Shown: positions 44,152-53,580, counted from the first letter of the stretch. The stretch is 64,000 nt of DNA from Clostridia bacterium (GCA_016278615.1 JADQBM010000008.1:18237-82236), one strand, 5' to 3'. The notes: generated by a model not told the origin, from the letters alone. A program made the numbers and translations.

Positions 44152-45966
44152 ATGTCAGGTAAACTATTGATCATTGACCTTACCTCAGAGAAGATATCCC
44201 AACAAATAATATCCAAAGAAATATACAAAAAGTATATCGGGGGAAAAGGATTAGGTGCTTATTTACTAATGAATATGTTGGAAAAAGGAACCGATGCATT
44301 GGCAGCTGAAAACCCTTTAATCTTTCTAACAGGTCCTATTACTGGCAGTCTCTTCCCTACTTCCGGAAGGATGGTTGTTGTAAGCAAATCTCCCTTAACA
44401 GGCACTTTTACAGATTCTCATGTTGGAGGTTTTTTAGGAAATGAAATTAAAAAAACAGGTTATGATGGCATTATCATTACGGGAAAATGCCATGATAGAA
44501 AGTATTTGTGGATACAGGATGAAAAGGTGGAATTCAGAGATTGCTCCCATCTATGGGGTGAAAAAGTATCAATAACTGTAGATCAACTCCGTCAAGAAAC
44601 GGACCTCAAAGCAAGGGTCGCATGTATCGGTCCTGCTGGAGAAAATCTTTCTTTAATTTCCACTATTATGATGGACAAAGACAGTGACAAAACCAGAGCG
44701 GGCATTGCTGGGCGAACTGGTTTAGGTGCTGTAATGGGTTCCAAAAACTTGAAGGGTATAGTTGTTATGGGGACTCATAAGCTCTCATATGAAAATGAAA
44801 GCCTTATGAAGGACAGTCGACAAGATACTGTTAATGTTATAAAATCAACAGATTTTATGAAAGTTAGAAATCAATACGGTAGTGCCAATCTCATAGGCCC
44901 TATGAATGAACAGGGCTTTCTGCCTACCCGAAATTTTAAAGAAGGCTTTATTGAAAATGGTGAAGAACTGTACTGCGAGAATATGAACAGACATAAAAGC
45001 AGAAACGTCACCTGTTTTAACTGCCCCATTGTATGTGGTCAGATTATTAAGACAAAAAAAGAGACTGAAATAAAAATAGAATATGAAAGCATTGCACTAT
45101 TAGGCAGTAACAATGGCATCACAGGCTTTATGGATGTAGCTGATGCTTGTTTGATTTGTAATGAATTGGGAATTGATACCATGTCAGCAGGTGTTGTCAT
45201 AGGTTTTGCTATGGAATGCAAAGAAAAAAATTTAATTCATACAGGTCCCGATTTTGGCGATGCAAAAGGTCAACTGGAATTGCTTGAAGATTTGGCCTAT
45301 CGTAAGAATTTAGGAAAAATATTTGCGGATGGTGTAAGACGTGCTTCTGAAAAAATAGGCCAAGGCAGTTACAAGTTTGCCATTCATGTAAAAGGTCTTG
45401 AAATGGCAGGCTATGAACCGAGAACCTCATGGGGAATGGCTTTAGCTTATGCAACAGCTGATAGAGGTGCTTGTCACCAAAGATGTTGGACCGTAAACAC
45501 TGAAAGGACCGGAGGATTAAAGATGTTCTCCTTTGAAGATAAACCTGAATTCATTATAGACATTCAGAATGAAAGAGCTGCCGCTTTTTCTATGCTTATA
45601 TGTGACTTTTTACCCTTTGAACAAACAAGTATGCTGTCTGCATGGGAAGCTGTAATGGGCATGCCGCTTTCTGAGAAAGAATATATTTTAGCAGGAGAAA
45701 GAATCTGGAATTTGATAAAACTGTTCAACATCCGAGAAGGTTTAAGTAGAAAAGAGGATATCCTTCCACCTCGAATGTTTGAAGACAAGTTGAAGCTTCC
45801 TGCAAATATCTATGATAAGGATTCCGTTGTCATCCCCAAAGATGCCTTCGAACATGCATTGGATATATACTATGAAAAAAGAGGCTGGAATCAAGAAGGA
45901 ATCCCCACTTTAACTAAACTCAAGGAACTTGATTTAGAAGAATACAAGTGTTATATAGGTGAATGA
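44152..45966 (+). CDS. Aldehyde:ferredoxin oxidoreductase (tungsten/pterin type)
   Basis: 604 residues, full length for the AOR family. It oxidises aldehydes to acids and reduces ferredoxin with a tungsto-bispterin centre. Seen: N-terminal ...IGGKGLGAYLL, LTGPITGSLFPTSGR, AGIAGRTGLGAVMGSKNLK, cluster ligands CFNCPIVC (Cys288, 291, 295) and a late Cys in LICDFLPFEQ. ATG follows AAGGGGG. Co-expressed with a MoaD-like gene overlapping its end, and co-regulated with the divergent imino-acid operon. Substrate unknown; a semialdehyde or glyoxylate from that pathway is an inference. Confidence 0.93.
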   Translation: MSGKLLIIDLTSEKISQQIISKEIYKKYIGGKGLGAYLLMNMLEKGTDALAAENPLIFLTGPITGSLFPTSGRMVVVSKSPLTGTFTDSHVGGFLGNEIKKTGYDGIIITGKCHDRKYLWIQDEKVEFRDCSHLWGEKVSITVDQLRQETDLKARVACIGPAGENLSLISTIMMDKDSDKTRAGIAGRTGLGAVMGSKNLKGIVVMGTHKLSYENESLMKDSRQDTVNVIKSTDFMKVRNQYGSANLIGPMNEQGFLPTRNFKEGFIENGEELYCENMNRHKSRNVTCFNCPIVCGQIIKTKKETEIKIEYESIALLGSNNGITGFMDVADACLICNELGIDTMSAGVVIGFAMECKEKNLIHTGPDFGDAKGQLELLEDLAYRKNLGKIFADGVRRASEKIGQGSYKFAIHVKGLEMAGYEPRTSWGMALAYATADRGACHQRCWTVNTERTGGLKMFSFEDKPEFIIDIQNERAAAFSMLICDFLPFEQTSMLSAWEAVMGMPLSEKEYILAGERIWNLIKLFNIREGLSRKEDILPPRMFEDKLKLPANIYDKDSVVIPKDAFEHALDIYYEKRGWNQEGIPTLTKLKELDLEEYKCYIGE

Positions 45967-46178
45967 AAATGTTCAATGAAAAAATCGTGACAGAGGAGCC
46001 TCTTAGCCTTGAGAAATATCTTGAAGAAATGAAAAAAAGTGATGAGCGAAAACACATCACAGGGTCTGCCCTTATGATTAAACTAAATGGGAAGTTTGTT
46101 CAAAACAAGAATATACCAAAAACCATTTTGCATAAAGGTGATATCATTAGTATTTTTCCTTTATTAGGAGGCGGCTAA
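45963..46178 (+). CDS. MoaD/ThiS-like ubiquitin-fold sulfur carrier
   Basis: 69-71 residues ending in Gly-Gly-Gly (FPLLGGG), as in MoaD and ThiS whose C-terminal GG is thiocarboxylated. NGKFVQNKN and KGDIISIFPLLGGG fit the beta-grasp fold. It overlaps the AOR stop by ATGA; the ATG at 45969 is better spaced from AGGTGA. It probably supplies sulfur for the AOR pterin cofactor. Confidence 0.85.
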   Translation: MKMFNEKIVTEEPLSLEKYLEEMKKSDERKHITGSALMIKLNGKFVQNKNIPKTILHKGDIISIFPLLGGG

Positions 46179-46184
46179 TGTCCC

Positions 46185-46823
46185 TTAATCTTTACTTTTT
46201 ATAATCAGCAAATCACCTTCTGTTTTGAAAATGCAACCTTCTTTTTCTACGAGTTCATTGCTGATGCCTATGGTATCCTCTCGATACAGCGTCTTATTTA
46301 TTAAAGGATATAAAAAGCCTTTAAGGGTAATCCCTTTGGTAATAGGACTCAGTGATAAAAGAGATATCATATCCCCAGCTTCGCCTCGAATCACATTTGA
46401 TTCTTCTGAAAGAAAAATCTCGTTGTAATCGTCTATGACTACGCCTTTCAAATGATTCTGCCGAATATAATAGAGGAGTTGTATATTAGCAAGAGTATGA
46501 TCCAATCTTGATCCAGTACAGCCAAAAAGCCCAATTTTACATGCCTTTTTACCAATAGCAACCTCTACCGCTATGTGTGTATCTGTCTTATCTTTCTTGC
46601 TAGAAAAAGCATGGGTTTCAATGCCATGTTCAAAATAATAATTTGCTATTTCAGGTGATAAGGAATCAAAATCACCTACAATCAAATTCGGCATTATTTC
46701 CATCTCATAAGCATGTCTTGCACCCCCATCGGCACACACAATAAAATCATATTCTTTGTCAATAATACCTTTTATTCTTTTATAATCTTGCATGCCCCCA
46801 TTGGAAATGACTGCGACATTCAT
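46185..46823 (-). CDS. thiN: Thiamine diphosphokinase
   Basis: About 212 residues. Transfers pyrophosphate from ATP to thiamine. Seen: VAVISNGG, CADGGARHAYEM, LIVGDFDSL, KDKTDTHIAVEVA, GCTGSRLDHTLANI. The ATG at 46823 follows GGGGTG; the longer open frame runs through repeat DNA. Only six bases separate its stop from the convergent MoaD-like gene. Upstream is a repeat element, then rpe. Confidence 0.94.
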   Translation of the reverse strand: MNVAVISNGGMQDYKRIKGIIDKEYDFIVCADGGARHAYEMEIMPNLIVGDFDSLSPEIANYYFEHGIETHAFSSKKDKTDTHIAVEVAIGKKACKIGLFGCTGSRLDHTLANIQLLYYIRQNHLKGVVIDDYNEIFLSEESNVIRGEAGDMISLLSLSPITKGITLKGFLYPLINKTLYREDTIGISNELVEKEGCIFKTEGDLLIIKSKD

Positions 46824-46848
46824 TTGTAACACCCCGCGTTGTAAAACA

Positions 46849-47085
46849 TAGATAAGAGATAACAGATAATAGATAATAGATAATAGTTGAGGTTGGTTTT
46901 GCATAAGCAAAACCCTCATTGAAATATAATCAGAGATTTTGTGAAACACAATGACCTAACAGCAATCTTTGATTGGGTCGTAGGTCAGGTGTCGCGAAGT
47001 CTAAATCTTTGATTTAGTTAACGAAGCCGATAAATCCACCATAACTCTTATCTTTTATCTATTATCTCTTATCTATCTTTTATTT
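46849..47085. repeat. Composite palindromic element with AGATAAT arms and a structured core
   Basis: Left arm 46849-46891 (AGATAAT/AGATAAC units), hairpin GGTTTTGC-ATAA-GCAAAACC at 46895-46914, a core with nested stems (TGACCTA 46952-46958 with TAGGTCA 46981-46987 around CAATC-TTT-GATTG; CTAAATC-TTT-GATTTAG at 47001-47017), then CCACC and an inverted array 47038-47078 touching the rpe stop. Confidence 0.82.
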
Positions 47086-47733
47086 CATCGCTTCTAAAAA
47101 CCGATTCGTATTCTCATATACATCTTTAGCGCCGAAGATTGCTGATCCTGCAACAATTACATTTGCACCTGCATTAATAACTTCTCTAACGTTATCAAGC
47201 TTGATCCCACCATCTACCTCAATATCTATGTTTAATCCTCGGGAGTCAATAACGCGCTTTACATCGGATATCTTAGTAAACATGTCAGGAATAAAACTTT
47301 GTCCTCCGAATCCTGGATTCACAGACATAATCAGTACCATGTCTATCTCATTCCATACATAATCTAAGCAATCAATAGGCGTCGACGGATTCAGAGAGAC
47401 TCCAACCTTGTGCCCTAAAGATTTTATCACTTGAATGGTGCGATTCAAATGTACACAAGCTTCTGCATGAACGGTTATGAATTTTGTATTACTTGTAGAA
47501 AATTTTTCAACATATTGATCTGCATTTTCAATCATTAAATGCACATCAAAAGGAATCGTTGTTTTACCTTCAAGGCTTTCTACAATCAATGGTCCAATAG
47601 AAATATTAGGAACAAAATGCCCATCCATAACATCAATGTGCAAAAGATGTGCGCCTGCTCTTTCAACTTGTTTAATATCTTCTAAAAGATTTGAAAAATC
47701 AGCGGATAATATAGAAGGTGCTAATTGAATCAT
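47080..47733 (-). CDS. rpe: Ribulose-phosphate 3-epimerase
   Basis: 217-residue TIM barrel. Seen: APSILSADFSNL, HIDVMDGHFVPNISIGP, DVHLMIENAD, MSVNPGFGGQSF, IEVDGGIK. ATG lies one base after the rsgA stop. The TAA stop merges with a heptamer array. Confidence 0.97.
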   Translation of the reverse strand: MIQLAPSILSADFSNLLEDIKQVERAGAHLLHIDVMDGHFVPNISIGPLIVESLEGKTTIPFDVHLMIENADQYVEKFSTSNTKFITVHAEACVHLNRTIQVIKSLGHKVGVSLNPSTPIDCLDYVWNEIDMVLIMSVNPGFGGQSFIPDMFTKISDVKRVIDSRGLNIDIEVDGGIKLDNVREVINAGANVIVAGSAIFGAKDVYENTNRFLEAMK

Positions 47734-47734
47734 T

Positions 47735-48610
47735 TCAGTATCTCCTCTGCTCCTGTATTTCTTTCAATAATAACAGATAAGAATCATATCGAGAGGCTGC
47801 AATTTCCTGGGATGCAACTCTGCTTTTAATCTCGCATTGAGGTTCATTAAGATGCCTACATCCTTTAAATCGGCAATTCTGAGTAAAGCCTTCGAATTCT
47901 GGAAACATATAGGTGAGTTCTTCTTCTTCGATATCTACCATATCCAATGACGAAAACCCCGGCGTGTCCAAAACACTGCCTCCAATGTCTAATTCCATAA
48001 GCTCAACATGACGGGTTGTATGTTTTCCCCTTTCCGCTTTCAGACTGAGTTCTCCTGTTTGTAAGCTCAATCCTGGCTGTATGGCATTAAGAAGTGAGGA
48101 TTTTCCTACTCCAGATGGTCCTGCAAATATAGTAATGCGATCTTTAAGCTTCTCTTTAAGTTTTGCAATGCCTTCTTCTGTTTTTGTGCTTGTACAAATC
48201 ACATCATATCCCGCACCTTCATAAATGGCAACCATCTTTTCTCTAATCTGTGGGTCCACAAGGTCCGCTTTATTCAAGGTAATACATGCTTCTATATCAT
48301 TTTTTTCTATGGTCACCAAGAATCGATCTAATAAATTCACATTGGGCTCCGGCATAGTAAAAGAAAAAACGATTATGGCCAAATTGATATTGGCTACAGG
48401 AGGTCTAATAAGATAATTATCTCGCTCTAATATTTTGCAAATCGTTCCAGTATCATCCGGTTTCGTATCAATTATTACGCGATCCCCTACAGCAGGTATG
48501 ATTTTTTCTTTTCTAAAAATGCCCCTGGCTTTGCATTCATAAATATGATTGTCTGGAGTTTTTACGTAATAAAAGCTACTAATGCCTTTAATGATGATAC
48601 CCTCAATCAT
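47735..48610 (-). CDS. rsgA: Ribosome small subunit-dependent GTPase RsgA
   Basis: About 291 residues. Circularly permuted GTPase of 30S maturation: OB domain first, then LNKADL (G4), FAGPSGVGKSSLLNAI (G1), DTPGFSSL (G3), and a C-terminal zinc site (CRFKGCRHLNEPQC). ATG 48610 after AAGGT, overlapping the prkC end by eight bases. Confidence 0.96.
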   Translation of the reverse strand: MIEGIIIKGISSFYYVKTPDNHIYECKARGIFRKEKIIPAVGDRVIIDTKPDDTGTICKILERDNYLIRPPVANINLAIIVFSFTMPEPNVNLLDRFLVTIEKNDIEACITLNKADLVDPQIREKMVAIYEGAGYDVICTSTKTEEGIAKLKEKLKDRITIFAGPSGVGKSSLLNAIQPGLSLQTGELSLKAERGKHTTRHVELMELDIGGSVLDTPGFSSLDMVDIEEEELTYMFPEFEGFTQNCRFKGCRHLNEPQCEIKSRVASQEIAASRYDSYLLLLKEIQEQRRY

Positions 48611-50570
48611 AAAATATACCTTCTTTAAAATCAATATTTCTCTCAGCAATCAAAGCATCATCAAAATAAATGGCAATTCTTGCCTTTCCAGTTCCAGTAA
48701 TAATAATGTCTTCTTTACCACTATTTTCTTTATTGTGTACATCATTATAAATGATTTCTATATTACCTTCTTGAATCTTGAAAATCTTAATAGTGAAGAT
48801 ATCATTTAAAGCCTCATCGTAAAACAGCCTCAAGGGCACTTCATATACATCAACGTCTGCCCCAGTTTCATCGGATTCCGGATCATTATCTAAAATATCT
48901 TCCGGTCCCTTACTTACCACAAGACTTATGGCCGTATTTTCCTGAATTTCTTTACCTGCTTCTATACTTTGAGAAATGACCAGGTCTCTTTCATGCTCAT
49001 CGCTGGGAAGATATTCTATAGTTCCTATCTTCAGACCTGCAGATTCTATATCGGATTTCGCCTCATCAATAAGTTTTCCAGCCACATTGATCATGAGAAT
49101 TGTTTTTATTTTAATTCCATCACTTACTACAAGATCCACTTCCGTATTCTCCGGAATTTGTTCTTTGGGATCTGGATTTTGGCGAATGATGATACCCACA
49201 GGCAACTCACTGGCTTCTCTGGCAATAATGCCTTCATCCAAGTTGTTTTTCTCCAACAAAAATAATGCATCATCAATTTTTTTGTTTATGAGAGTAGGCA
49301 TCTCAACCGTTCTTATCCCTTTGCTTACAACCATCCGAACAACAGCACCCTCTTTGACTACCGCCCCTGGTTCTGGGTCTTGAGAAATGACTTGGCCTTC
49401 TAGTACATCTGAACTATACGCTTCATTTTTTTCGGGTAGTAATCCCTTTTCATCCAGAACTGTCATAGCCTCCGTATAGTCAAAATATATGATATCCGGC
49501 ACATTAATTTCTTTGACAAAAAATAAGCCCTTTAAAAACATAATAGAATTGCTAAATACAAAGGCAAGGAATATGGCTGCCGCAATGGCACTCATTCTAA
49601 TAATGAAATTTTTCTTTAAAAAAATACTCTTTTGTTTTATTTTTCGTTTACCCATATCTACTGCTGATTTTTCTCTGGAATCAGTCATAACCGGCATTAT
49701 CCGTGTTGCTTTGCTATCTGCAGAATCTTTATAGACCACTTGATAATTGGCATTTAAAGCTTTCTCCAGGTCTTGAAGTATTTCCACGGCTGAGTGATAT
49801 CTTTTAATCTGAATTTTTTGAGTCGCTTTCATAATAATGGCTTCAAGAGACTTAGGTATTTTTGCATTAACCTGAGATGGTGATTTCATGTCTTCACTAA
49901 TATGCTTCATGGCCACAGAAACAGCACTATCCCCTTCAAAAGGAACCTTCCCAGTCACCATTTCATACATAACAATTCCCAATGAATAGATATCTGATTT
50001 TTCATCTACATATCCACCCCTTGCTTGCTCTGGTGAAAAATAATGCACAGACCCCATCACACTTTCGCCACTTACAATCGTAGAAGACGTCACAGCTTTA
50101 GCAATACCGAAGTCCGTGACCTTCACCCGACCTTCCTTAGTGATTAATATGTTGTGAGGTTTAATATCTCTATGAATTATATGATTTTTATGGGCATGAT
50201 TCAGAGCTGAAGCAATTTGTTTCCCAATATGCACTGTCTTTTCGGCTGATACCATTTTTTCCTGCTCAATGAGTTCGCTTAGAGTCTGTCCCTCAATGTA
50301 TTCCATTACAATATAATGAATGTTTCTTCCCTCAAGGCCCACATCGTATACATTTACAATGTTAGGATGTGACAGACTGGCTGCTGACTGAGATTCCCTC
50401 TTAAAACTTTGAATTAATTTATCATCCTTGGTGAATTCCGGTTTAAGGATCTTGACTGCAACATTTCTCTTCAATAGTCTACATCGAGCTTTAAAGACAA
50501 CAGCCATGCCGCCTTCTCCAATTTTTTCAATAATTTCATATCTTCCACTTAAAACTTTGCCTATTATCAT
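48603..50570 (-). CDS. prkC: PASTA-domain Ser/Thr protein kinase
   Basis: 655 residues. Cytoplasmic Hanks-type kinase (GEGGMAVVFKA loop, VAVKIL, HRDIKPHNIL, TDFGIAKA), a membrane segment near residue 340 (MSAIAAAIFLAFVFSNSIMFL), then three extracellular PASTA repeats (about 358-565) that bind muropeptides or lipid II, and a C-terminal beta-rich domain. It signals cell-wall state and spore germination. Starts inside the prpC stop (4-base overlap). Confidence 0.96.
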   Translation of the reverse strand: MIIGKVLSGRYEIIEKIGEGGMAVVFKARCRLLKRNVAVKILKPEFTKDDKLIQSFKRESQSAASLSHPNIVNVYDVGLEGRNIHYIVMEYIEGQTLSELIEQEKMVSAEKTVHIGKQIASALNHAHKNHIIHRDIKPHNILITKEGRVKVTDFGIAKAVTSSTIVSGESVMGSVHYFSPEQARGGYVDEKSDIYSLGIVMYEMVTGKVPFEGDSAVSVAMKHISEDMKSPSQVNAKIPKSLEAIIMKATQKIQIKRYHSAVEILQDLEKALNANYQVVYKDSADSKATRIMPVMTDSREKSAVDMGKRKIKQKSIFLKKNFIIRMSAIAAAIFLAFVFSNSIMFLKGLFFVKEINVPDIIYFDYTEAMTVLDEKGLLPEKNEAYSSDVLEGQVISQDPEPGAVVKEGAVVRMVVSKGIRTVEMPTLINKKIDDALFLLEKNNLDEGIIAREASELPVGIIIRQNPDPKEQIPENTEVDLVVSDGIKIKTILMINVAGKLIDEAKSDIESAGLKIGTIEYLPSDEHERDLVISQSIEAGKEIQENTAISLVVSKGPEDILDNDPESDETGADVDVYEVPLRLFYDEALNDIFTIKIFKIQEGNIEIIYNDVHNKENSGKEDIIITGTGKARIAIYFDDALIAERNIDFKEGIFYD

Positions 50571-51310
50571 TTTATATCATCGCCCCCATTTTTTAAGGCC
50601 AAAATAGTGATGTTATCCTTGCTTTCTCTTGAATTTGCAAGCCCTACAATAACGTCACAAGACTGTTGAATGTTTTCTTTATTTGAAAATAAATCAACAA
50701 ATTCCTGTTCATCTACTTCTTCATACAAGCCATCTGTACACAAAATCATGATGTCTTCTTTTTCTAAAGAAATTTTATACATTTCTGCTTCTATAGGATC
50801 TATCATCCCCAATGCCTTTGTAATGACATTGCGTTGAGGATGGTTTTCTGCCTCTTCAAGAGATATTTTTCCTTTTCTATAGAGTTCAGCGGGAATGGTA
50901 TGGTCTTCAGTAATCTGATCAACCTTTCCATTTCTAAGCAAATAAGCCCGACTGTCCCCCATATGCGCTAAAAATACTTTATCCAAAAAAGTATATAAGA
51001 TAATAATTGTGGTACCCATTCCCTTATATCCTATATGGTGATTGGATAATTCTATTATTATTTTATTAACCTTTTCAATACAAGTAGACAGACATTGATA
51101 CACTTTTTCGTCATCAACGTTATGGTCCAAAGGATAGTGCTTCAAAAAATCCGCAACACTTTCTACTGCAGTTTTACTTGCAATATCACCCGAATTACAT
51201 CCTCCTACACCGTCTGCAATAATAAAAAAACGACGGTCATGGGAAATATAATAGGAATCTTCATTTTTTTCTCTTATGGCACCTTTATCTGTCTTAACTC
51301 CAATCTGCAT
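50567..51310 (-). CDS. prpC: PP2C-type Ser/Thr phosphatase
   Basis: About 247 residues. Partner phosphatase of PrkC. Seen: VKTDKGAIREKNEDSYY, IADGVGGCNSG, HMGDSRAYLLRNG, CTDGLYEEV, DNITILAL. ATG 51310 is six bases after GGAGG. In most relatives rlmN lies before this gene; here rsmB is next. Confidence 0.95.
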   Translation of the reverse strand: MQIGVKTDKGAIREKNEDSYYISHDRRFFIIADGVGGCNSGDIASKTAVESVADFLKHYPLDHNVDDEKVYQCLSTCIEKVNKIIIELSNHHIGYKGMGTTIIILYTFLDKVFLAHMGDSRAYLLRNGKVDQITEDHTIPAELYRKGKISLEEAENHPQRNVITKALGMIDPIEAEMYKISLEKEDIMILCTDGLYEEVDEQEFVDLFSNKENIQQSCDVIVGLANSRESKDNITILALKNGGDDIK

Positions 51311-51367
51311 AATCATCCTCCAGAATAATTCTCATAATAAGATTATATATAAATTGATGCAACATTG

Positions 51368-52693
51368 TCATTCCTTTTTTATCATTTTACAGATAAAAAA
51401 TCCATCTGTTTTCTGTACGTTAGGATACAATTGGAGCATATCATCACCTATGCCAAGCTTTTCAAATAGTTTTTCATCTGGTTTGACTACTGAAAAACCT
51501 TTATTCTCTGTCATAAATCTCTTAATGACCTCTTCATTTTCCTTTTTGGAAATTGTACAGGTACTATAGACTAAAACACCATCTCTTTTCACATAAGTAC
51601 TGGCATTTTTTAATATGCGATATTGTATATCTGCAAATTGCTCTAATTCTTCCCTTTTTTTGGTGTATTTAATCTCTGGTTTTCGTCTGATCACACCTAA
51701 TCCGGAACAAGGAACATCCGCCAGTACCCTCTGTGCCTTTTTCTCTAAATTTTTATCAAGGACAAGGGCATCCTGTATTTTCGATTCTATTATTTCAGCC
51801 CCATGACTTTTAGCCTTTTTATTGAGGAGTTCTATCTTATGAGGATGTATGTCATAAGCATACAGTCGCCCTTTGTTCTTCATAAGTTCTGCTGCGAAGA
51901 GACTTTTCCCCCCTGGAGCTGCACAAACATCTACAACAAAATCATTTGGTCTTGGATCCAACGCCTTAACCGCTAACATAGAGCTTTCATCCTGTATTTG
52001 ATAAAATCCCTGTTCAAATAAATCATTATTGATTAATCCTTTTCCCTTCACAATAAGGGCTTCTTCAAGGTAATTTCCTTTTCTAACTTCAAAACCTCTG
52101 TCAGAAAGCAATGTAGATAAAGTTTCTGCATCTGTTTTCAGCCTATTGACTCGAAGGGTGACTTCAGGTGTCATATTCCCTGCAACTAATAGTGCTTCTG
52201 TAAACTCTTCAGAATAGACCTTCAGCCATTCTTCTATCATCCATGGCTCATAAGAGTATTTTACTGATAAGTGTTTTATGAACTCTTTTTCCCTGTCGGG
52301 AAGTCCAATTTCATCCTTCTTCCTTGAATAATTTCTCATGACTGCATTGACAAAACCAGCATGTCTTTTGGAATATCTTCTGGTTAATTGTACACTTTCA
52401 TTAACCGCAGCATATGCAGGGGTACCCGATAAAAAAATGAGTTGATAAAGTCCCATTCTAAGTATGATTAGAACTTCGCTTTTCAACTTCTTTAAGCCGT
52501 TGGTCACAAAGAAAGACAAAGTATAATCAAGGTAAATTTTATTCTCTATAACCCCATATACCATCTCTCTAATAAATGCACCTTCATCGATCTGATATTT
52601 TCTTAAGTATTTGTTGATTGTAATATTTGAATAAGCCTTATGATCCTCTACTTCCAATAAGATTTCTAAAGCCACTTGCCTCTCATTTTTCAT
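51368..52693 (-). CDS. rsmB: 16S rRNA (cytosine(967)-C5)-methyltransferase
   Basis: 441 residues: an N-terminal NusB-like domain (ALEILLEVEDHKAYSN, FVNAVMRNY) and a C-terminal RsmB domain with DVCAAPGGKS, catalytic DVPCSGLGV and STCTISKKENE. ATG follows GAAGGG. It is followed by prpC after 51 bases. Confidence 0.96.
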   Translation of the reverse strand: MKNERQVALEILLEVEDHKAYSNITINKYLRKYQIDEGAFIREMVYGVIENKIYLDYTLSFFVTNGLKKLKSEVLIILRMGLYQLIFLSGTPAYAAVNESVQLTRRYSKRHAGFVNAVMRNYSRKKDEIGLPDREKEFIKHLSVKYSYEPWMIEEWLKVYSEEFTEALLVAGNMTPEVTLRVNRLKTDAETLSTLLSDRGFEVRKGNYLEEALIVKGKGLINNDLFEQGFYQIQDESSMLAVKALDPRPNDFVVDVCAAPGGKSLFAAELMKNKGRLYAYDIHPHKIELLNKKAKSHGAEIIESKIQDALVLDKNLEKKAQRVLADVPCSGLGVIRRKPEIKYTKKREELEQFADIQYRILKNASTYVKRDGVLVYSTCTISKKENEEVIKRFMTENKGFSVVKPDEKLFEKLGIGDDMLQLYPNVQKTDGFFICKMIKKE

Positions 52694-52703
52694 GAATAAC
52701 CCT

Positions 52704-52850
52704 TCCCAGAATTAATGAATAATTAACAATGAACAATGAATAATTAAGGAGGGATTTTGTAGGCATACAAAATCCAATTTTATAATTGAAGATTTTGGAA
52801 CAAAATCCACCTTCATTATTCATTATTCATTATCCATTCTTCATTCTCAT
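52704..52850. repeat. Composite palindromic element with AATGAAT/TTCATTA arms
   Basis: Left arm 52711-52747 ends in AAGGAGG; hairpin GGATTTTGTA-GGCA-TACAAAATCC at 52752-52775; second hairpin GATTTTG-GAA-CAAAATC at 52791-52807; CCACC; inverted arm 52812-52848. It is the clearest example of the element grammar. Confidence 0.85.
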
Positions 52851-52875
52851 CCATCCTGAATTTTGGATGAATGAA

Positions 52876-53577
52876 CTACCTTCTATTCCTCATCATCATT
52901 AATCTTAATAAATTACCTATGGCCACTGCCATTGCAGCAACATAAGTTAATGCAGCAGCATTTAATACCTTTTTAGCATCCTTAATTTCATTGTTTTGTA
53001 TGATACCATTGCCCTCAAGTTGAAGAATGGCCCTACTGCTGGCATTAAATTCTACAGGAAGTGTAACTACCTGAAAAACCACTGCAGCAGAGTATAGATA
53101 AATAGCAATATTAATAAGAAATTCTCCGCCACCGCCCATGAAAAACCCTAAAAATGCCAGAGGAAAGGCTGCTTGTGAAGCAAATCCCACTGTGGGTGCT
53201 ATGGTGTTTCTAATTTGGAGTGGTGCATAGCCTTTGGCATGTTGAATGGCATGACCGGATTCATGAGCCGCAACACTGACAGAGGCAACAGATGTTCCAT
53301 TATAAACTTCACTGGATAAGCGAAGAATCCGTTTCCTTGGGTCATAATGATCTGAAAGTGACCCTTTAGAATACTCAATCTCCACGTTTGAAAGCCCATT
53401 CTGATCCAATATTTTTCTGGCTGCTTGGACGCCTGTTATATGCTGCTTATTTTGAACACGCAAGTACTTTGAAAAGGTTGTTTTCACCCGTGCTTGTGCA
53501 TACATCGCAAAAATAATGGCCGGTATCAAAAAAATCATGCTTGAATAATAACCCATTCCAGCTCCATAATATCCCAT
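52876..53577 (-). CDS. Neutral zinc metallopeptidase (YugP family)
   Basis: 233 residues. Zinc motif AAHESGHAIQH (HEXXH), an N-terminal membrane segment (IFLIPAIIFAMYAQ) and two or three C-terminal hydrophobic segments; family PF04298. GGAGGATT before ATG overlaps the fmt end. Inserted between fmt and rsmB, a common place in Clostridia. Substrate unknown. Confidence 0.93.
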   Translation of the reverse strand: MGYYGAGMGYYSSMIFLIPAIIFAMYAQARVKTTFSKYLRVQNKQHITGVQAARKILDQNGLSNVEIEYSKGSLSDHYDPRKRILRLSSEVYNGTSVASVSVAAHESGHAIQHAKGYAPLQIRNTIAPTVGFASQAAFPLAFLGFFMGGGGEFLINIAIYLYSAAVVFQVVTLPVEFNASSRAILQLEGNGIIQNNEIKDAKKVLNAAALTYVAAMAVAIGNLLRLMMMRNRR

Positions 53578-53580
53578 AAA

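Noticed and set aside
44152..46178. AOR-MoaD as a stand-alone detoxifying unit unrelated to the divergent operon
   Set aside because: The identical operator in both promoters argues for shared control, though it remains possible biochemically.
46824..46949. N-terminal extension of thiamine diphosphokinase
   Set aside because: It lies in the AGATAAT array; ATG 46823 has a good ribosome site and fits the family start.
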